From positions 196,501-260,500 of the forward strand of contig CAJQUW010011313.1 of the NCBI GenBank assembly GCA_907163375.1: 64,000 bases of DNA, written 5' to 3'. This document shows positions 1-13,691 of this stretch, one piece after another. Positions within the stretch are counted from its first letter, which is position 1, and each line of letters opens with the position of its first letter. The DNA comes from Prostheceraeus crozeri (taxonomy: Eukaryota; Platyhelminthes; Polycladida; Euryleptidae). Made by a program: the position numbers and the translations under genes. The notes under the pieces were generated by a model. That model saw only the letters and a list, made by a program, of their open reading frames with translations. It had not been told where the DNA came from and ran no database searches.

Positions 1-16
1 GTGCCACGGAGACCAC
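1..16 (-). repeat. Head of a tRNA-derived SINE cut by the window start
   Basis: The first bases are the reverse complement of the SINE head GTCTCCGTGGCAC that recurs at 35821, 40833 (reverse) and 57187. Only the 5' tip of a - strand copy is inside the window. Confidence 0.6.
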
Positions 17-784
17 AATGCAATAATTACAGAAATTACATGGAGAAATGCAGCTGTAATTGCTTTTTGTCAGTATCCTCATAAGTCATAAGTTGTTTAT
101 TGCCAAAAAAGTTTTGGACAAACATGAACGAGATAAACATGACGATACAACATATCAACATATAAAAAGGTGAAATTCTCACATCAACAGGAAGGCAGGG
201 TGGCGAATAGAAGATCTCATTATCTGAACATTTTCAGAGATTTGTTAGAATATAACTGCATCTTTGCACGATGCACAATTATTGTCGAATCAGTGTTCAT
301 CATCGGAAGTACAAGTTTTTCAATTATATGAGTATGTACAATCTAACTTAACTGTCTGGTCCTAAAAGTCTTACCAATGATTAAGTATTATTATTATTAA
401 GATGGGGTGAACCGAACAGGGTGCATCAATAGAGATCAAAATCATAAAAAAAACAAGTGTAAAAAGACAAAGTGTAAATTTTAAGAGTATAAAAATGTCT
501 CACCTGTAATGATAGAATTATGAATCCATGAATATGATTATTCTACATCAATGTTGAACAGTTAATTGACTGAGAGCGAAAAATGCATGCTTTCAATAAA
601 CAATTTGGTGAATTTTTGTTGCAACTTAAGATTTTTTCAAATTATGGTTCCTGCTTCCAGTGTATGAAAAGTATCGTCACTTAACTTAGATTTTGGCGTT
701 GCTGTGATAGACATCTTGTTCTGAGACTTGACCATGAATAACCAAAATCCTGTTTTAATAATTCACGCTTTTACGTCGTTTCAG
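17..784. other. Upstream non-coding region, nothing recognised
   Basis: AT-rich sequence before the first WASHC5 coding exon. It probably includes intron 0 or 5' UTR, because an acceptor-like tract ends at 784. I found no core promoter, CpG-rich stretch or conserved ORF here. Confidence 0.5.
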
Positions 785-1009
785 ATGAAGGATTTTCTGG
801 CTGATGATAATCAGTGTGGCCAAGCCATTCTGCGTCTGGTTGCTCGAGGCAATTCTATTATTGCAGAGCTGCTGCGTCTTGCAGATTTCATTCCACCAGT
901 CTTCAAAATGGAAAATAGGAACGAAAATATGAAATACGGGGAACTCTTAAGTGATTTTACATATTTCTCTCAACAGGAAAATTTTGAACATAAGCTGGAA
1001 AATCGAATG
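785..1009 (+). CDS. WASHC5: WASHC5 coding exon 1 (residues 1-75)
   Basis: The exon starts at an ATG placed directly after a splice-acceptor-like pyrimidine tract ending in tttcag (to 784), and ends before the donor GTAAGT at 1010. It encodes 75 codons beginning MKDFLADDNQCGQAI and ending EHKLENRM, which match the N-terminus of vertebrate strumpellin (MLDFLAENN type). The start at 785 is chosen because it aligns with the vertebrate initiator Met. The same frame stays open upstream to an ATG at 734, so a longer N-terminus without the splice is possible but less likely. An untranslated first exon probably lies upstream. Confidence 0.93.
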
Positions 1010-4000
1010 GTAAGTTCCCAAATTAAACTACGTGTAAATGTTGAAAAAGCGAAAATCTCTCCTAGTTTCTCAGTTGAAACTTTTTCCTGCAAAGAAATTC
1101 GTGTATAAGTTGGATCCAAGATGTTTTATGATGGGCCCTATGTATATTATATTGTTATGTAACTGATATTTTACATGACATATGATCAGATATAGGATTA
1201 CCGGGAAGTTTTGACAAATTAATAAAACAAGCAAAGCAAACCATTTGAAATGGCTCTTTTTGCGTCCATGAAAATGGAGCATCGCTGATAATCGTCACCT
1301 AAATGTTGAAAATGGTCACCACTAATATTGACGCTTTTTTCCCACCGATCAAGTTCGAAAGCTTTTGAATAAAATTGTTGGTCTTTGTCATTAAATCATT
1401 CGTAGCTTGTGCGTACTTCATTTGATGTCTTGATCGTCATGTGTTAAATGACGTTCCAGATTGTTAATTGAATGACCTTTTCTATTGATGAAAAACGTGT
1501 GAACAATTTGAGCTACAGATTTAAGTCTGAAAGTTCATTTTAGCATCCGTGGGAATTGTTAAAGTCACAAATTTCAAATGGCATGTCTTTCTTTTTTTCA
1601 TGCTTTCAAACGAATTCATGCTTTCTCATCGGTTTATTTAAGGGTTGCTTTGTGTTCACTTGTCGAAAGAACGTTAGCTTTGATGTTAATGTGATGAGTA
1701 CATATCAAAGTTCGCATGTGGAGTATTTAGAGAAAGGTGTGTCTAATGAAACGTGATTTAGTGTACTTTGTTCCAACTGTTTTGACGACACAGAGATACA
1801 CCCTGTAAGGGCTTGTTGCTGGATTTCTTTTATTAGCGAAAATTTTAATAGCGAACGTGTCTTGATGATGAGTTACCTCCCTACCTATTTCAATTTTTTG
1901 CGATTGTCTAATTATCTATTTTTGAAAGTCTTATGAAAATGCAGTGAGAAAATTGTAGTTAATGGGATTACTGTTGTTAATTAATTCCCTAGAAAAAAGA
2001 TGTTTGCAAGGGTGTAGACTATTTTAATGACTGAAACATGTATTTTCTGAGATCGCTTTTGCAGTTAGTCGTGTTAAGAACTCAATAAATTGTCGAAGGA
2101 GTATAATAGTTCGGAATTATTCCTAAGCAAGCAACAGTGTAGAATGTAGTGTTTTGATATAAACCATGCACCCGAATTAGTCAATAAATAAATGCTTTCT
2201 TGTTATAAGAGGCGCTTTATTTCGTGGCTAGTATCAACGGACGCAAAATGAGCTATGAATGGCTAGGATAAAAAGCTGGAGAATTAATAATGTCAAGTGT
2301 TGGAAGTCAGAGAGATTGGAGTCTGCCATCTGTTGAGTAAAATTTGTGGGCAAACTGATTTGATTTCCTGGAAACGCAAATTTGCCACTTCTGTATAGGT
2401 TATCAAGTGTAACCATGTTGATCTCAATTCAACAGAGTCATCACTTTAACCCAGAACGTCAAATTAATTAATGGGAAATCAGATGCATCTCAAATATATT
2501 GAAAGTTTCCATTCTTCAAATTCAAAAGCTGAAGGTTTCTACGCAAATGACATTAATTATGAAATGACGTTGCTGTCAATGATTGATGATCAGATAATCC
2601 TGAAGAAGGACGATTTGAATTCAATACATCGACCTGTGTAGCAGAATGTCAGCAATGGATTCTATGAAAGTAGTGGCATTGAAAATGATCAATCTCGTGT
2701 TTGTGATGGAAACATGTGTCTACGATATCGAAGTTTCTCCGTGGGGGTATTCGACATCCAGAACTTGCTGGTAACTTTTTCAAGCACAGTTCCGAAATTC
2801 CGAATCACAATTAACGCGAGAATCTGTTGAATATTGATCTTATGTGTAAATCCAATAGGATGTTGGAATGGAGGTTGCTCTTACTATTGCACACAAAACC
2901 CTATGTTTCAGCCAGCGCTCACTCAGATATTAAAACGTATATAAAGACGTTATATTTTCTCTCCATATTTTTTATGTTTTCACTTTCATCTTTTCAATAT
3001 TTGAAAAAGCACTCCCTGAAATATATGAGAACTGCATTTTCTCTTAAAATTGCTCAAAGGAAGGAAGATCTTACGAGACTGGTTAGTCAAAGTATTTCGT
3101 TATCTTCATTTGTGTCATATGCGCTTTTCCACTTTCAGACGTATTGTACGACTTCAAATGCAACATTTATATCTGTACTCGTATATTTCATTATTAATGT
3201 CCACAGTTTTGTCATAACATTCCTTCTACAGATTACAGAGATCTACAACTTTGGATTTGCTTTACGGTGCTATCACAACTTATGTCTTATGTTCCATGAT
3301 ATCTTCAGTCGCTAATCTTATCTAATAATATCTCCAGTCCCTAATATCATACTTCATTTTTACTCGTGTTATTTTCACAAAAATATATTACTGTTTCCAA
3401 TTTCATCTCAGTGTCAACTTTATTTATCTCAGTCTTCGACAAATTGGTTTCCTGTCAAGGCTTCGTTTTTTATATTTTGCGCTGAATAATTTCTTCCTAC
3501 ACAGCTATTTCGACCAAAGATTTACATGCATATTGCTCATAACAGTTTAAACCAACACTCTGGTTAAGACAGAACTGGATGGGTAGTAGACTACGTTATT
3601 GTTGATTATTTCGTCTTTCCTGATTTCTCTCCTAACAATCAACGATGCAACACTACCGGTGAGCCATGGCTTTCAGGATTCTCATTTCTCAGTGTCAATA
3701 CTTCCACTGTCAATAAAACGATCTTTCTAAATATCATCATAATGTGTCATCCTATCGTCATTTTTCACCTTATATCCTCTCTGAATGTTTGTCAACTTTC
3801 TGTGATAGTTCCTGTCAACTGTGGTCTCATCTTTATTGTCTTTTAATATCATAACTTCCTTCTTCTTTGACGTTTAGTCTCGGTTCAGTTTCCTGTAAAA
3901 AAACTTATTCCATATGGTGCAGCAGTGGAGTAAATATGTTCAATTTTGCGTCATTAGCATGATCACAAAATATTGCATAAAATTGTGAAAATGAGTTGGT

Positions 4001-4469
4001 AAAGTCTTATTGGTCCTACTCAAACATATCTACTCATACATATTCTTCGTGTTGTGAAATCATCTACATCATTTTTGATGAATCTGTGCATAAGATAAAT
4101 TAGATGAATTTGAACGGAGTCTTCACTGACATTGTTATATGATACCTGTTACTTTTGCTAAGAGGAGGGAAGCCCAAAACGATAGATATAATATTTTTTT
4201 TCATTTGGCGAGGCCTTTCAGTTGCTACAGACAGCCATCTTCAGGCGAACTTTCGCAAGTCATGCACGGAATGAATAATACTCAAGAGGGCTAACAAAAT
4301 AAAATAACGCAACACGGAATCTATGCGTACACAATTAGCATTCTCTCGCAAAAAGAGCGATTAAGACAATACTGATGAAACTAATGTAAGTAGTAAGAAA
4401 GAATGTCGAAATGAAAGAAAGTCAAAAAAGTTCCAGTGGCTACTCACTGACTGTGTTTCACGCTGGTGT
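1010..4469. other. WASHC5 intron 1, first part, nothing recognised
   Basis: AT-rich intronic sequence. The longest open stretch (2827-3315, +, 162 codons) is hydrophobic and low in complexity and resembles no family I know. Sequence around 4190-4330 (motif ttcaggcgaactttcgc) looks like a repeat terminus, but no partner was found. Confidence 0.5.
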
Positions 4470-5215
4470 AAGACTGAACTTTTCGTGTCCACAATGCTTC
4501 CTTTACAATGCGCTTTCGCCACTGAGAGTCCTCCAAAATTTCTATGGAATCCACGTTGATAAAATGGTCGCCTCAAAGGAATGACAAGTTTCGGTCTCTT
4601 CCCTTCTACTACTATTTCGAACACTTTCCTGACCCACTCAGTCTGGTCTCTACGCCACACGTGCCCGAACCAACGCAAACGCCCTTCATTCATGACTTCA
4701 GAGATCGAGGGAAGTCCCATTGCTTGTCTAAGTTCTCCGTTTATACCTTCTGTCGGCCAGCTTTACATCCGACATCCACCTCACCATTCTCATCTCGGCT
4801 CTCTGGAGTAAGCTGTCATGTTCCGCACGCAAAGCCCACGCCTCACACCCGTGCGTCATGCTGTCTGAAGCAGGTGGCATAAACTTACCCTTTTAATTCT
4901 AGTGACGGGGCCTTAGATGTCATGAATGCCGCCAACTCAGGAATTTTGCTCCAACCACACCGTATGCGTGCCGTAACTGCAAAATCCACACCCGCGTTCG
5001 AATCAATGACATCTCACAGGTAGCAGTGCTTAGCTGTTTCCAAGATGTTGCCATCAGTGTTGATTCTGGGGTGGGAAATGACCTGATCTTCGATGAGGGC
5101 CACTGTCTGATTCTGCGGGTTGAGACATCGCGAACACTTGAAGCTAGAGGCTGCGTTTGTTAGACTACCTCGTATTTTAGAACGTCTGTAGGTCCACGTC
5201 TTGCACAATATGCAC
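4470..5215 (-). mobile_element. RTE-like LINE, 3' fragment with Cys-rich finger
   Basis: The - strand encodes, in shifting frames, the C-terminal part of a non-LTR retrotransposon protein. First comes a Cys-rich finger-like stretch (CKTWTYRR, then FKCSRCLNPQ, about 5208-5080). A KFCYLGDV-like block follows, then SISEVMNEGRLRWFGHVWRR near 4710-4650 and the Gly/Arg/Pro-rich VVEGKRPK motif. The GRLRWFGHV and DSQWR... motifs are the usual end of RTE-like LINE proteins. Frameshifts and a stop show it is dead, and the RT core and endonuclease are missing (5' truncation). Confidence 0.8.
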
Positions 5216-5894
5216 CTTGCAAGTTCTGTTGTAGGAATCTTATCATCCTATTTCTTCTTATAGCAGCCACTGCTACTATTCTAAAAAACTTTAAGTTCTA
5301 CTTTTAATTAATTTATTAATCTATTTTTTTACTTTGACTATTGATCTCTGTTTTATGTGTTTTGAATCGAAACTCAAAAATCTAGCATTACTAAAATTAT
5401 AGAAATCAAATTTTTCTGGCTCAGTTCGAACCCGGAGATGTTTTGTGAAGCCGACTTGACCCAAGATTTGGGTTGTGCTGTGTTCGGGTTGGTGCATCTC
5501 TCATGGAAGACTCCTTAACGCAAGCGCTATCTCATCAAATTGAAACGAAACTGAAAATTCATTAACCAAAATGTGAAGATTGGCACAATGTCCGATGTCA
5601 TTCATAGCATTGTAAGCAGAATCTTCTATACTTCGTAGAACAAAAGTTGGTCTCTTTCGAAAAGAATTGTTTTAATCATTACTGGTAGACAATTTGATAT
5701 TGACTATCCTCTGTTTTGTTTGCTGCCATGGAACCAATTCAAAACAGATAATCACAGTCTCCTTCATGTAATATGCACAGTATGAAATGTGTGAACGGTA
5801 TCGATATTCTTTTTGAGTTCCTTGTTATCTCCCTTATGTATCATTACAAAATAATTAATACATTTTTCCTTGCACGCTATCATTGTATTTTCAG

Positions 5895-6086
5895 GATTTA
5901 CAAGATCGCGATGAAGAGTTTCGAGAGAATAACCTGTCCATTTTACAACGGTTCTATTCAGCTTTTGAAAGTGTTCACAAATACATCACCGACTTGAATC
6001 AGTTTCTGGTGGATTTAGAAGATATGATTTACATTCACCACAGTCTCGTATCGATTCTAATGAATGATGACGGGAAACAGCTACTG
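5895..6086 (+). CDS. WASHC5: WASHC5 coding exon 2 (residues 76-139)
   Basis: Flanked by the acceptor tattttcag (to 5894) and the donor GTAAGA at 6087; 192 nt, 64 codons, phase 0 at both ends. It encodes [13 protein letters not shown], then [19 protein letters not shown] and ends DGKQLL. This corresponds to the strumpellin segment [10 protein letters not shown] to EDGKQLL, with no length difference from the vertebrate protein across the exon 1-2 junction. Confidence 0.96.
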
Positions 6087-9000
6087 GTAAGAATTTAATG
6101 AATTCGATTACAGATGGACAGCTTTTTATTCGATTGGCAGTTTGATGAGGGCGGCTCAGGGTATTCAAATTCTCCGTAAATTCCGAAAATTGACCAGAAA
6201 TCAGATTTGAATTCTATGAGTTTTGTGAGGGCACTCCTTGGACGTTCCTCTCTTCGTCCAATATGTAATGAAGCCGAAAGAAGACGTAGCCAGCGGAATC
6301 TATTGTTGATCTATTTACTTCTTGTTGATGAGCCTGTGTCTCTTTATTGTCTCTTTTTTGCTTTATCAAATGCAAGTAGACCTACATTTTTTTGTTTTAC
6401 AGACAAGTGAACTTATATTGTAACCTGCCGTTTTTCCTAGTGAGCGCAATCCTAAATCTTCTTCAGGACTACTGAAAGTTATTTTCTATATTTGTAATTA
6501 ATTTTGTATTGTTTTTCCTCAAATAACTTTTTCTGCGTACGTCATTGGACGTGAGCTACATCGGGTTTTGTAATTAACAAAAATGCAATGGAAAGGTGAG
6601 GACATTTTAGCAACGCAATCACATAATTCCTTGGCAGTCTTAGACGCTGTGTTTCTCTCTATATGCGGTGTATTCGAGAATGTGGTTCTATGTGATTAAA
6701 TTTCTCAAAATGCTTGTGTTTGCCGGCTTGCCAAATCTGAATATGGAAGATTCGGCCCCAGAGCCATTTCAAATATGAATATGTTTAGCTTTACAGACAG
6801 GGGTGCATGAACATGATAGGAAATGACCTGTAGACATTCCATGTAAAAAATATGACTCTGGGCGTTAAACTTTTCGCTTTATCAGAGAAAACATAGAAAA
6901 TTCAATTTTGTCAAAAATGTCAATCTGCGTCCCACTGAATTTACATGTGTTTTTTCTTTGATTGTGTCTGACAAGAAGAGTAACCAGATAAAACTCGCCT
7001 GGCGCACAGATTCGTAGTATGCATGGGATGTGCATCATTCTGTGGAAGTTTGATTTTCGGCCTCGTTCCCTGCAGAAACTCGCTGTGGCTGCCGGACAAT
7101 GTATTCTAACTTAGCTAACTGTTTCTACTAGGCTCCGGTTCTTAAGAAACAGTCCAACATTGAAAGTGAAGATGCAAGACATCTGCGGCGTAAACTGCAC
7201 TTGCTTTAGGTTCGAAGAGTCATTTTGATTTCTATTTCGGATGCATGAATTCATCTGTCAATCATTCATGGAGAGCATCGTCAACTTGTCAGATCGATTC
7301 GAGTATTTAGCGGATTGATGACTTCAAAAGATTATTTCATATCGCTGAATAATCACTTCAACCACATCAATTGATCTCTTCGAGTGTATTATCAAATCAG
7401 AATGTCGAATCTGTTGAGTTTTACATCAAAGTAATGAAAAAGTCGAATATGAAATTGACGGATCATTAATCGTATTCTATCGAGGAAGCTTTCGATGTCT
7501 GTCTTGTGTCTTTCTCATTGTTCTTTGATTGACATCGCATGATAAGTTCTTCTCGGCTTTTAATGCGTCCTTTTTATAAATTTCCTTTTCATAAATTATG
7601 ACGTCAAATTTGCCGTGTTGTAATGAAACTGAGCGTGATGATGATCATTATCGTCCGTAATAGAAAAAATTTGTACCTTAAGGCATTGCTGTTTACCTGT
7701 CGTTCGTAAAACTCAAATTCTGATAGTTTTCGACAAGGACTTCTGCTTCTCTTTTGAATTGATAAATCTGCACGATAAGATGACAATGGAGGCACATTTA
7801 TGTTAGGAAACTGATCAATTTTGAGATTGAAGTTATCATTGTCACTAATTGCTGATTTCCTAAATGCTAATTATCTTGATGATGTCGTCTTGCCCTCTGT
7901 CTGCTTCTTGCAGCGCGATGTACTCATTCTCTTTTTATTCACCTGCTGTAGGTGGCATTTCTCTCTTAGATGTCTCTTTACTAAGATGGAAAATATTTTT
8001 GTATTGCTTCATAAAATCTGGACGAAAGATGGGCTTGTCTTTATACTTTCGAAAAGCACTGACTTTTCTAGTGCTGGAATTATTAACTGTTCTTCGAAGT
8101 CTGTGGCACTTTCCTTTTCGTTTAGTAGCAAAAAAAATAATTTCAGAAATTGCCAAAGTTGCACGGAATATCATGTATACAATTAGTCATTCCTTCCTTA
8201 TTTTTACCTAGGAAATGTAATATTATCTTGTAGGCTGGGATGTCATAGGTCACTGGTGGTCAATCAACCAGTTATTGAAATATAACCAAAAGATGTGGAA
8301 CATCGACGCTCGAAACATGCCTAGCGGAGCTTAGAAGACGACGGACGTTGAAGGAATAAGTGAGTGGTGTAAATGTTGTGAAGTCTCAAAAACACCAAAT
8401 AGTTCAAGAAAGCCCCTACCCCAGTTTTTGTCAAAATTGCCAAGTAAAGAATCACAAGTTATAAGACATAGAAGGGGCTGAGAAAGTGTCCCGATCATTC
8501 GATGGTTAGAAATGTCTATTTGCATAGTTTACGTATATGTGATCCATTTCTTTCTACTTTTTTCAAACATGGAGTCTTTCTCAATGAGTGAGGATGTAGG
8601 CCTCGAGATCGTTTTCGGTATTTCGGTAGCTCGGGATTCAGCAACAAATAATGTCTAACAATTGATTGTCATTTCAGGTTGTTTTATTGGTTCTGTAGTA
8701 GTTTTCATGTGCGTCTTGTTTTTTTAAATTGATTTCATCTTGCATATCGCATCTTTGATCATCTTTAGAATAGTCGCTACGCAGGTTTACCATCCCCGTG
8801 CAAATTGTTCCGTGGTTCCCTAAGTCGACCATAAACACCTTGCTGACAAGCGTTGGTTCGATTGCTTATTGAATACTCTAGTTTCGTTGCTTCTATTTTA
8901 GTTCTGGACAGCAGTATTTGTATAAATTTGCTATCATAATGCTCTTCGTAGTGAAAATGCTGCATGCCGCATTGTTGATTTTCCTGTGTACTTCAAGTGC

Positions 9001-10426
9001 TTGAATCGGGACATACATTTATGGATTATAAGTTTGGTACAAAACGTCCTCAAGGATGTCAATATTGACGTCACGACATTGACGTTATCAACATGACTAT
9101 CACAATTATCTTATAATTTTGTTTGCTTTTCTTGTTTTGCAAAGTGATAAACAGGAAATAGGTGAACTTCTTGTTTTCTAACATGTAATTATTGAATGAT
9201 TCTGTTTACGTGTCGACGTTAAGAGCATTACCTTTGCCATTAGATTCTGAGATGAACTGTTGAAACATTATAAGAGTTTCCGGCAGAGTGCATGGATTAA
9301 TTCAAGCCGTGAAATTAATCATTAAGAAGGATTGCTATTGAACCTCTGCATTATTTGTTCACATATTCCGCATCTTATATGAATAATGGATTAAGCCTTC
9401 CTATTCATTAAATCTCATTTCCTATGTATCACTGATAGATGAACTCATGTATTTGTTCGTTGTTTTACAAACAAAGAAGTGCTAATATCAGCTGTCTGCA
9501 TGACGTAATTCAAATGCTAGTTAGCCATCGATGGAATGTAAAAATTTAAACTTCTGCAGCCTTGCTGTCGTGTCATTCGAGCAAGTGATTTGATAATTGC
9601 AATAACCTTCAAATCTAGCATTTTGCCTTCGAGCGCAAAATCTCGAATACATTCCAGGCCGATTATGACCATCATGTCATCATTTCCATCATTCAATCTG
9701 TTTAGTCCTTGATGACGTGATCTGAGTGAGCAGATCAACCGACCAATGAGAGGCATAAATAGACTAAAAATCAAAACAGAAGAATAATTTGGAGTTGTGA
9801 ATGTGATTTTAACTGCTTGATCAATAGACATGTTTGAATTTGAAGATTCTGTGAATCGTACAGTAATGGAGAAAATGGCGTATGAATCGTCAGTTTTCAA
9901 TTTGTTTTCATCATAAATTAATTTCTTTCACATAAAGAATTTGGAGCATTTTTAATTACTTTTTAAAAGTAAATCAAGTTTGCAGACAAATGCCACGTTC
10001 AGTTCAATAGTTTTAATGTCTCAAGGTTTTTTAATTGGTCGAGATTTATTCGCCACAATTTTCAAGCTTTTATATTCATCATCATCAGCCACTGAATTCA
10101 CTTTGACACATTCTTGAGAATGCACTTTTACGACACGTTTATTTACAAGAAATAATTGAACGAAGTAGAAAAGGAAAATAGCTCCTCAGAGCGTCAATTT
10201 TCGCTCATTGATAAACATGTCCTTCTGGTCGATTCAATATTTGATGAACATTGATTCAGTCACGTGTGTCTTAGGTTCGTAGAAGAGTTCTGAAGCATGA
10301 TGGACGGACACGTATAAATTTATCTGATTCTGGTCTGCCTTCCATGTGTACCGTACAAGTTCATCATTAGCCTGAATGTACAATGTACAATGAATAACAA
10401 ATGTACAAGCAAACCTAGGAACTGAA
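6087..10426. other. WASHC5 intron 2, first part, nothing recognised
   Basis: AT-rich intronic sequence of about 4.3 kb. Open stretches such as 7821-8186 (+) and 9517-9900 (-) have no family motifs. A TGACGTCA palindrome occurs near 9068 but has no supporting promoter context. Confidence 0.5.
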
Positions 10427-12346
10427 TTATAATACAGTCTCTAACTTACAAGCATATTTTGTGTAAATCATAGCGCTGAGCTTGTTAGGCTTGAGCCTTT
10501 TTCGAAGCGTTGATAAGAGAATCCCCGCCTCGCTGAATAGTCTTTCTACAGATGCCGATGACACTGGGGTGGAAAAAAGAATTTTTCCACGCTTTGACAA
10601 AAGTCTCATTTGTGGTCCTTTCTCTTTCCAAAAATCCTTGGTCGGATGTCTGGAGGCCACACGAATGGTCTCAAAAAGCAACATTTCTGTTTCAAGTTGT
10701 TCATGAAGCGAAGTCTTCATGCGCTTTGGGCGTGGAGCAAACAATGTCTCAAACGGATTGCTGGATGTCGAGGGCTCACGTTCCTGGTTATCACTGACTT
10801 TGTCCGTGGGGATATCAGATATATGCATTGAATCAAGCAGCTGATTCAAATAGTTCACAACACTCGATTTGAATCCTGGCATCTCCTGCTCCCATTCATT
10901 CATGAACACCTGTAATTCTCGGGTCTTTTTGCTGGAATATCTAAGAGTTTTCACCATATCCAAAGCCGTGTTGCAGACATCAATGCCTGACAAATAACAA
11001 GCCGCTTTTGCAAATGATGAACCACAATATGGCCACAGCTTCTTTCTCATCTGGTTTCGTAGAAGGCAGCAAGTCTCCCGAGCGATGGGAGGCACTTCTT
11101 CACTAATCTGCATTTGGAACAAGTGAATATCCAAAGTAAGATAGTTCAGGTAAGATAGATGAGAAGTTGGCTCATCAACCTCAACTCTGTCAAAGAAGCA
11201 CTTGACGGCATCCATAATATCCAAGAGATTTCAGTGAAGGTAAAGGTGGCAAATTGTCAGATACATGACAGTCTTCTTCTGACAGAAATACAGTGTAGTT
11301 GTCCACCGCAGATCGAAGTCGAGAATGTTGAAAGCGCCATGGGCGAGTCGTGTTTTTATCAGGAATAGCACGCTTCAGTCGCTTCGCATTTTGGTCGCGT
11401 ACATTATAGAAAGATTCCACAGAAGTCAGATTAGACAGCATGCCACTTAGTAATTCTGGTGGAGACTTCTCGAAAACGTCTTTGACACAAGTCGACAAGG
11501 CATGTTCGGTACAACCAATTCTACCACCGAAGTTCAGCGTCGTTGGATAACGGCCGTCGAACGCTGCGATCATATTCGGTTCGTTGTCACTAACTATAAA
11601 GATGGGTTGAGAGAGCTCACCCTGTTTTTCATCATCCGGTGACTTAATGCATTCTTCGAGAATTTTGAAAGTGAACGAAGCGTCGTGTGGTACATCATCC
11701 AAATCACAAATCTTAAGTGGAAAACTGAACCAACGCCAATCTTATCGAGTCCACAAGCAACAATAGCAAAATAAGAAAGTCGATGTTCATGTCTTCCAGA
11801 CCAAAATTCAATCATGCATGATACACCAGCATCCGGATCGTTGAGACTGTTTCTAAAATGATGTTGCAACTTCGCATGGGATTGCTCTCCCTCAGTCATT
11901 AACCCCGATGAAATGTAAGTTCGTCCGATGGAATAGTCATTGATCTTGTTGTTTCTGTGCGTTACCGAAGAAGCGAAGTTTGCGCAAGAAGATGCAATTT
12001 GAGCCATGGCGTTGATGGACACAGTCGGATGGGCACAAACAAGCTTCACTACATGCTGCTGCCATTGTTCTTTTGCTTCTTTCGGAAGATGAGGCTTGCT
12101 TGTTGATAGAGCACACTGAAAACTTCGGTGAATGATGAGTTGATTGGACGTCGACGTCGCCGGTGCGCAGTTTTTCTCGAGATGGCGCTTTATTGCACTG
12201 ACCCCACTCTGGTTTACCCACTGTCCTCTTGTCTTCTTAAACCAAAGAAACAATTTCTTACAGGCATCATAATAAAGGAAAGGGGCCAACAATGGTTTCT
12301 TGTCGTCTCCTGAGCTCTCGGCAACCGGTGATATGTCCACTTGCAC
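10427..12346 (-). pseudogene. hAT transposase, broken by frameshifts
   Basis: Three overlapping - strand frames make one hAT transposase. The segment 12346-11594 has a BED-like N-terminus (KKTRGQW, then SGVSAIKRHLEKNC) and MAQIASSCANFASSVTHRNN. The segment 11702-11190 has the RNase-H-like part with VSDNEPNMIAAF (the usual second Asp region) and GCTEHALSTCVKDV. The segment 11224-10427 ends with SASVERLFSEAGILLSTLRK and NKLSAMIYTKYACKLE, the hAT C-terminal dimerisation domain. The frame changes near 11650 and 11210 make it non-functional. It is flanked by WASHC5 intronic DNA on both sides. Confidence 0.88.
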
Positions 12347-13193
12347 GGCCTTTATCCTCGAATCAAGATTGGCACTACCACTGGTTAATGACTTCGGTGG
12401 TGGAACAAAAGATACACGAGCAGCAGAAATGTGCTGCTGCAGAGTTTTTTGTCTACTTCGAAGAACTTGTTCGAAGACATCGCAGCGACGACCTGCCTCA
12501 GAGTGGGAACTGAAGTTGCAGACGATTACAATTACATCATATAGCTCGGTTCCTCTTCGGTCTGCAGCCTAATGAATCATCGCCAAGCGTCAATCAGGGG
12601 AAAAGAACGTTTTGCGAGCTCACATTCCCTCACTTGAATTGTCAAAAGTTGCGTAAGTGAAATTGATCATGCAGCGCACGGGACACTGACATGGATACTG
12701 ATTCTCCTCCCGTCGGTTGACGATGCGAATTGACAGACAGCCTCAACAGATAATTACATAATCCAGATTCTCTCTCTCTCTCATTCAAGACCGATATTAG
12801 TCTTCTTATAAGATTGATAAGTCAAGAAAAGAATTGTTATGATGATGGTTACCGACCCGTGTTTCGTCACCCTGACAGAATCATGCTTTTTTCAGACAAG
12901 AATACTGTAGACACACCTGTACAATGCACATGTATAAATGTTGTATTTTCACTTCAATCTGTGCGTCATTCATGAGCGGCTTCGCCTAGTCATCCAGTAA
13001 GATGAGTGCAACTACAGCCTGCATTCTCGCTTTCTCACAACCTTTGCAAACCAAAAAAGAGTTGATACTTTCAAATAAGATTTAAATTTATCTTATTTTG
13101 GTGATCAAAATTTTCATTTAATTCCCATGGGATTCCCATGACCTGAAGCAAGATTCCCATCTCATGGGAATTCCCATTCCCACGGCAAGCCTG
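10427..13193 (-). mobile_element. hAT-superfamily DNA transposon, decayed, one terminus found
   Basis: The element is read on the - strand. Its 5' terminus is at 13193, where the - strand begins CAGGCTTGCCGTGGGAATGG, a hAT-style terminus starting CAGG. The next 100 bp hold several ATTCCCAT/ATGGGAAT motifs, which look like subterminal repeats. The transposase relic occupies 12346-10427. The 8 bp outside the terminus are GTATCTAG (13194-13201). I found no matching terminus or target duplication to the left of 10427, so that end is probably deleted. Confidence 0.75.
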
Positions 13194-13201
13194 GTATCTA
13201 G

Positions 13202-13691
13202 GCTTATTATATAATTGCTGTTAGCTGATGGATGACAGGTTTACATGCTCTCAATTTTGTTCATAGATTTATTATTGCTGTGTAAGTGCTGATTTCAGAT
13301 TTTGTTTTGTAAATTCAGTCCATGTAGAAGAAATATATTGTTCAAAAAGACAGTTCATTTTTTGATTTTCTATGAATGAATTAGTTGGCTGTATTTATTC
13401 ATAAAACATACGTTTTGTTACAATAATGTTGTCGAACTTAATTTGATGCTGTATCATATTCAACAAGATCAAAGGTCGTAATACAGCTTTGAATTAAGAA
13501 AAATAGATTTCAATTCATCAGGACGAATGATGTTCTTGTAGTTTTATCTAGAAGAATTCAAATTAAGTGGTTTCACTTTTTGACTTTCATTCTAAATGTG
13601 TTACAATAATTTGTGATCAAAGGCACTGCTCTAAAATGAAGAGCTTTATTACACTTTCTAAAGTTTTATTGCATCAATGTTTTTTTTTCAG
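13202..13691. other. WASHC5 intron 2, end, nothing recognised
   Basis: AT-rich sequence leading to the exon 3 acceptor, with a T-rich tract just before 13692. No repeats or ORFs of note. Confidence 0.5.

Noticed and set aside
2827-3315. 162-codon open frame on the + strand in intron 1
   Set aside because: Hydrophobic, low-complexity composition, no recognised family, and located in an intron; length is not unusual for AT-rich DNA with alternative starts.
4190-4330. Fold-back or Penelope-like terminus (ttcaggcgaactttcgc)
   Set aside because: No inverted partner or protein sequence was found nearby.
9060-9080. TGACGTCA palindrome (CRE-like)
   Set aside because: A single 8-bp match deep in an intron with no promoter evidence.
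9517-9900. 127-codon open frame on the - strand in intron 2
   Set aside because: No motif or homology recognised, and no splice or promoter context.
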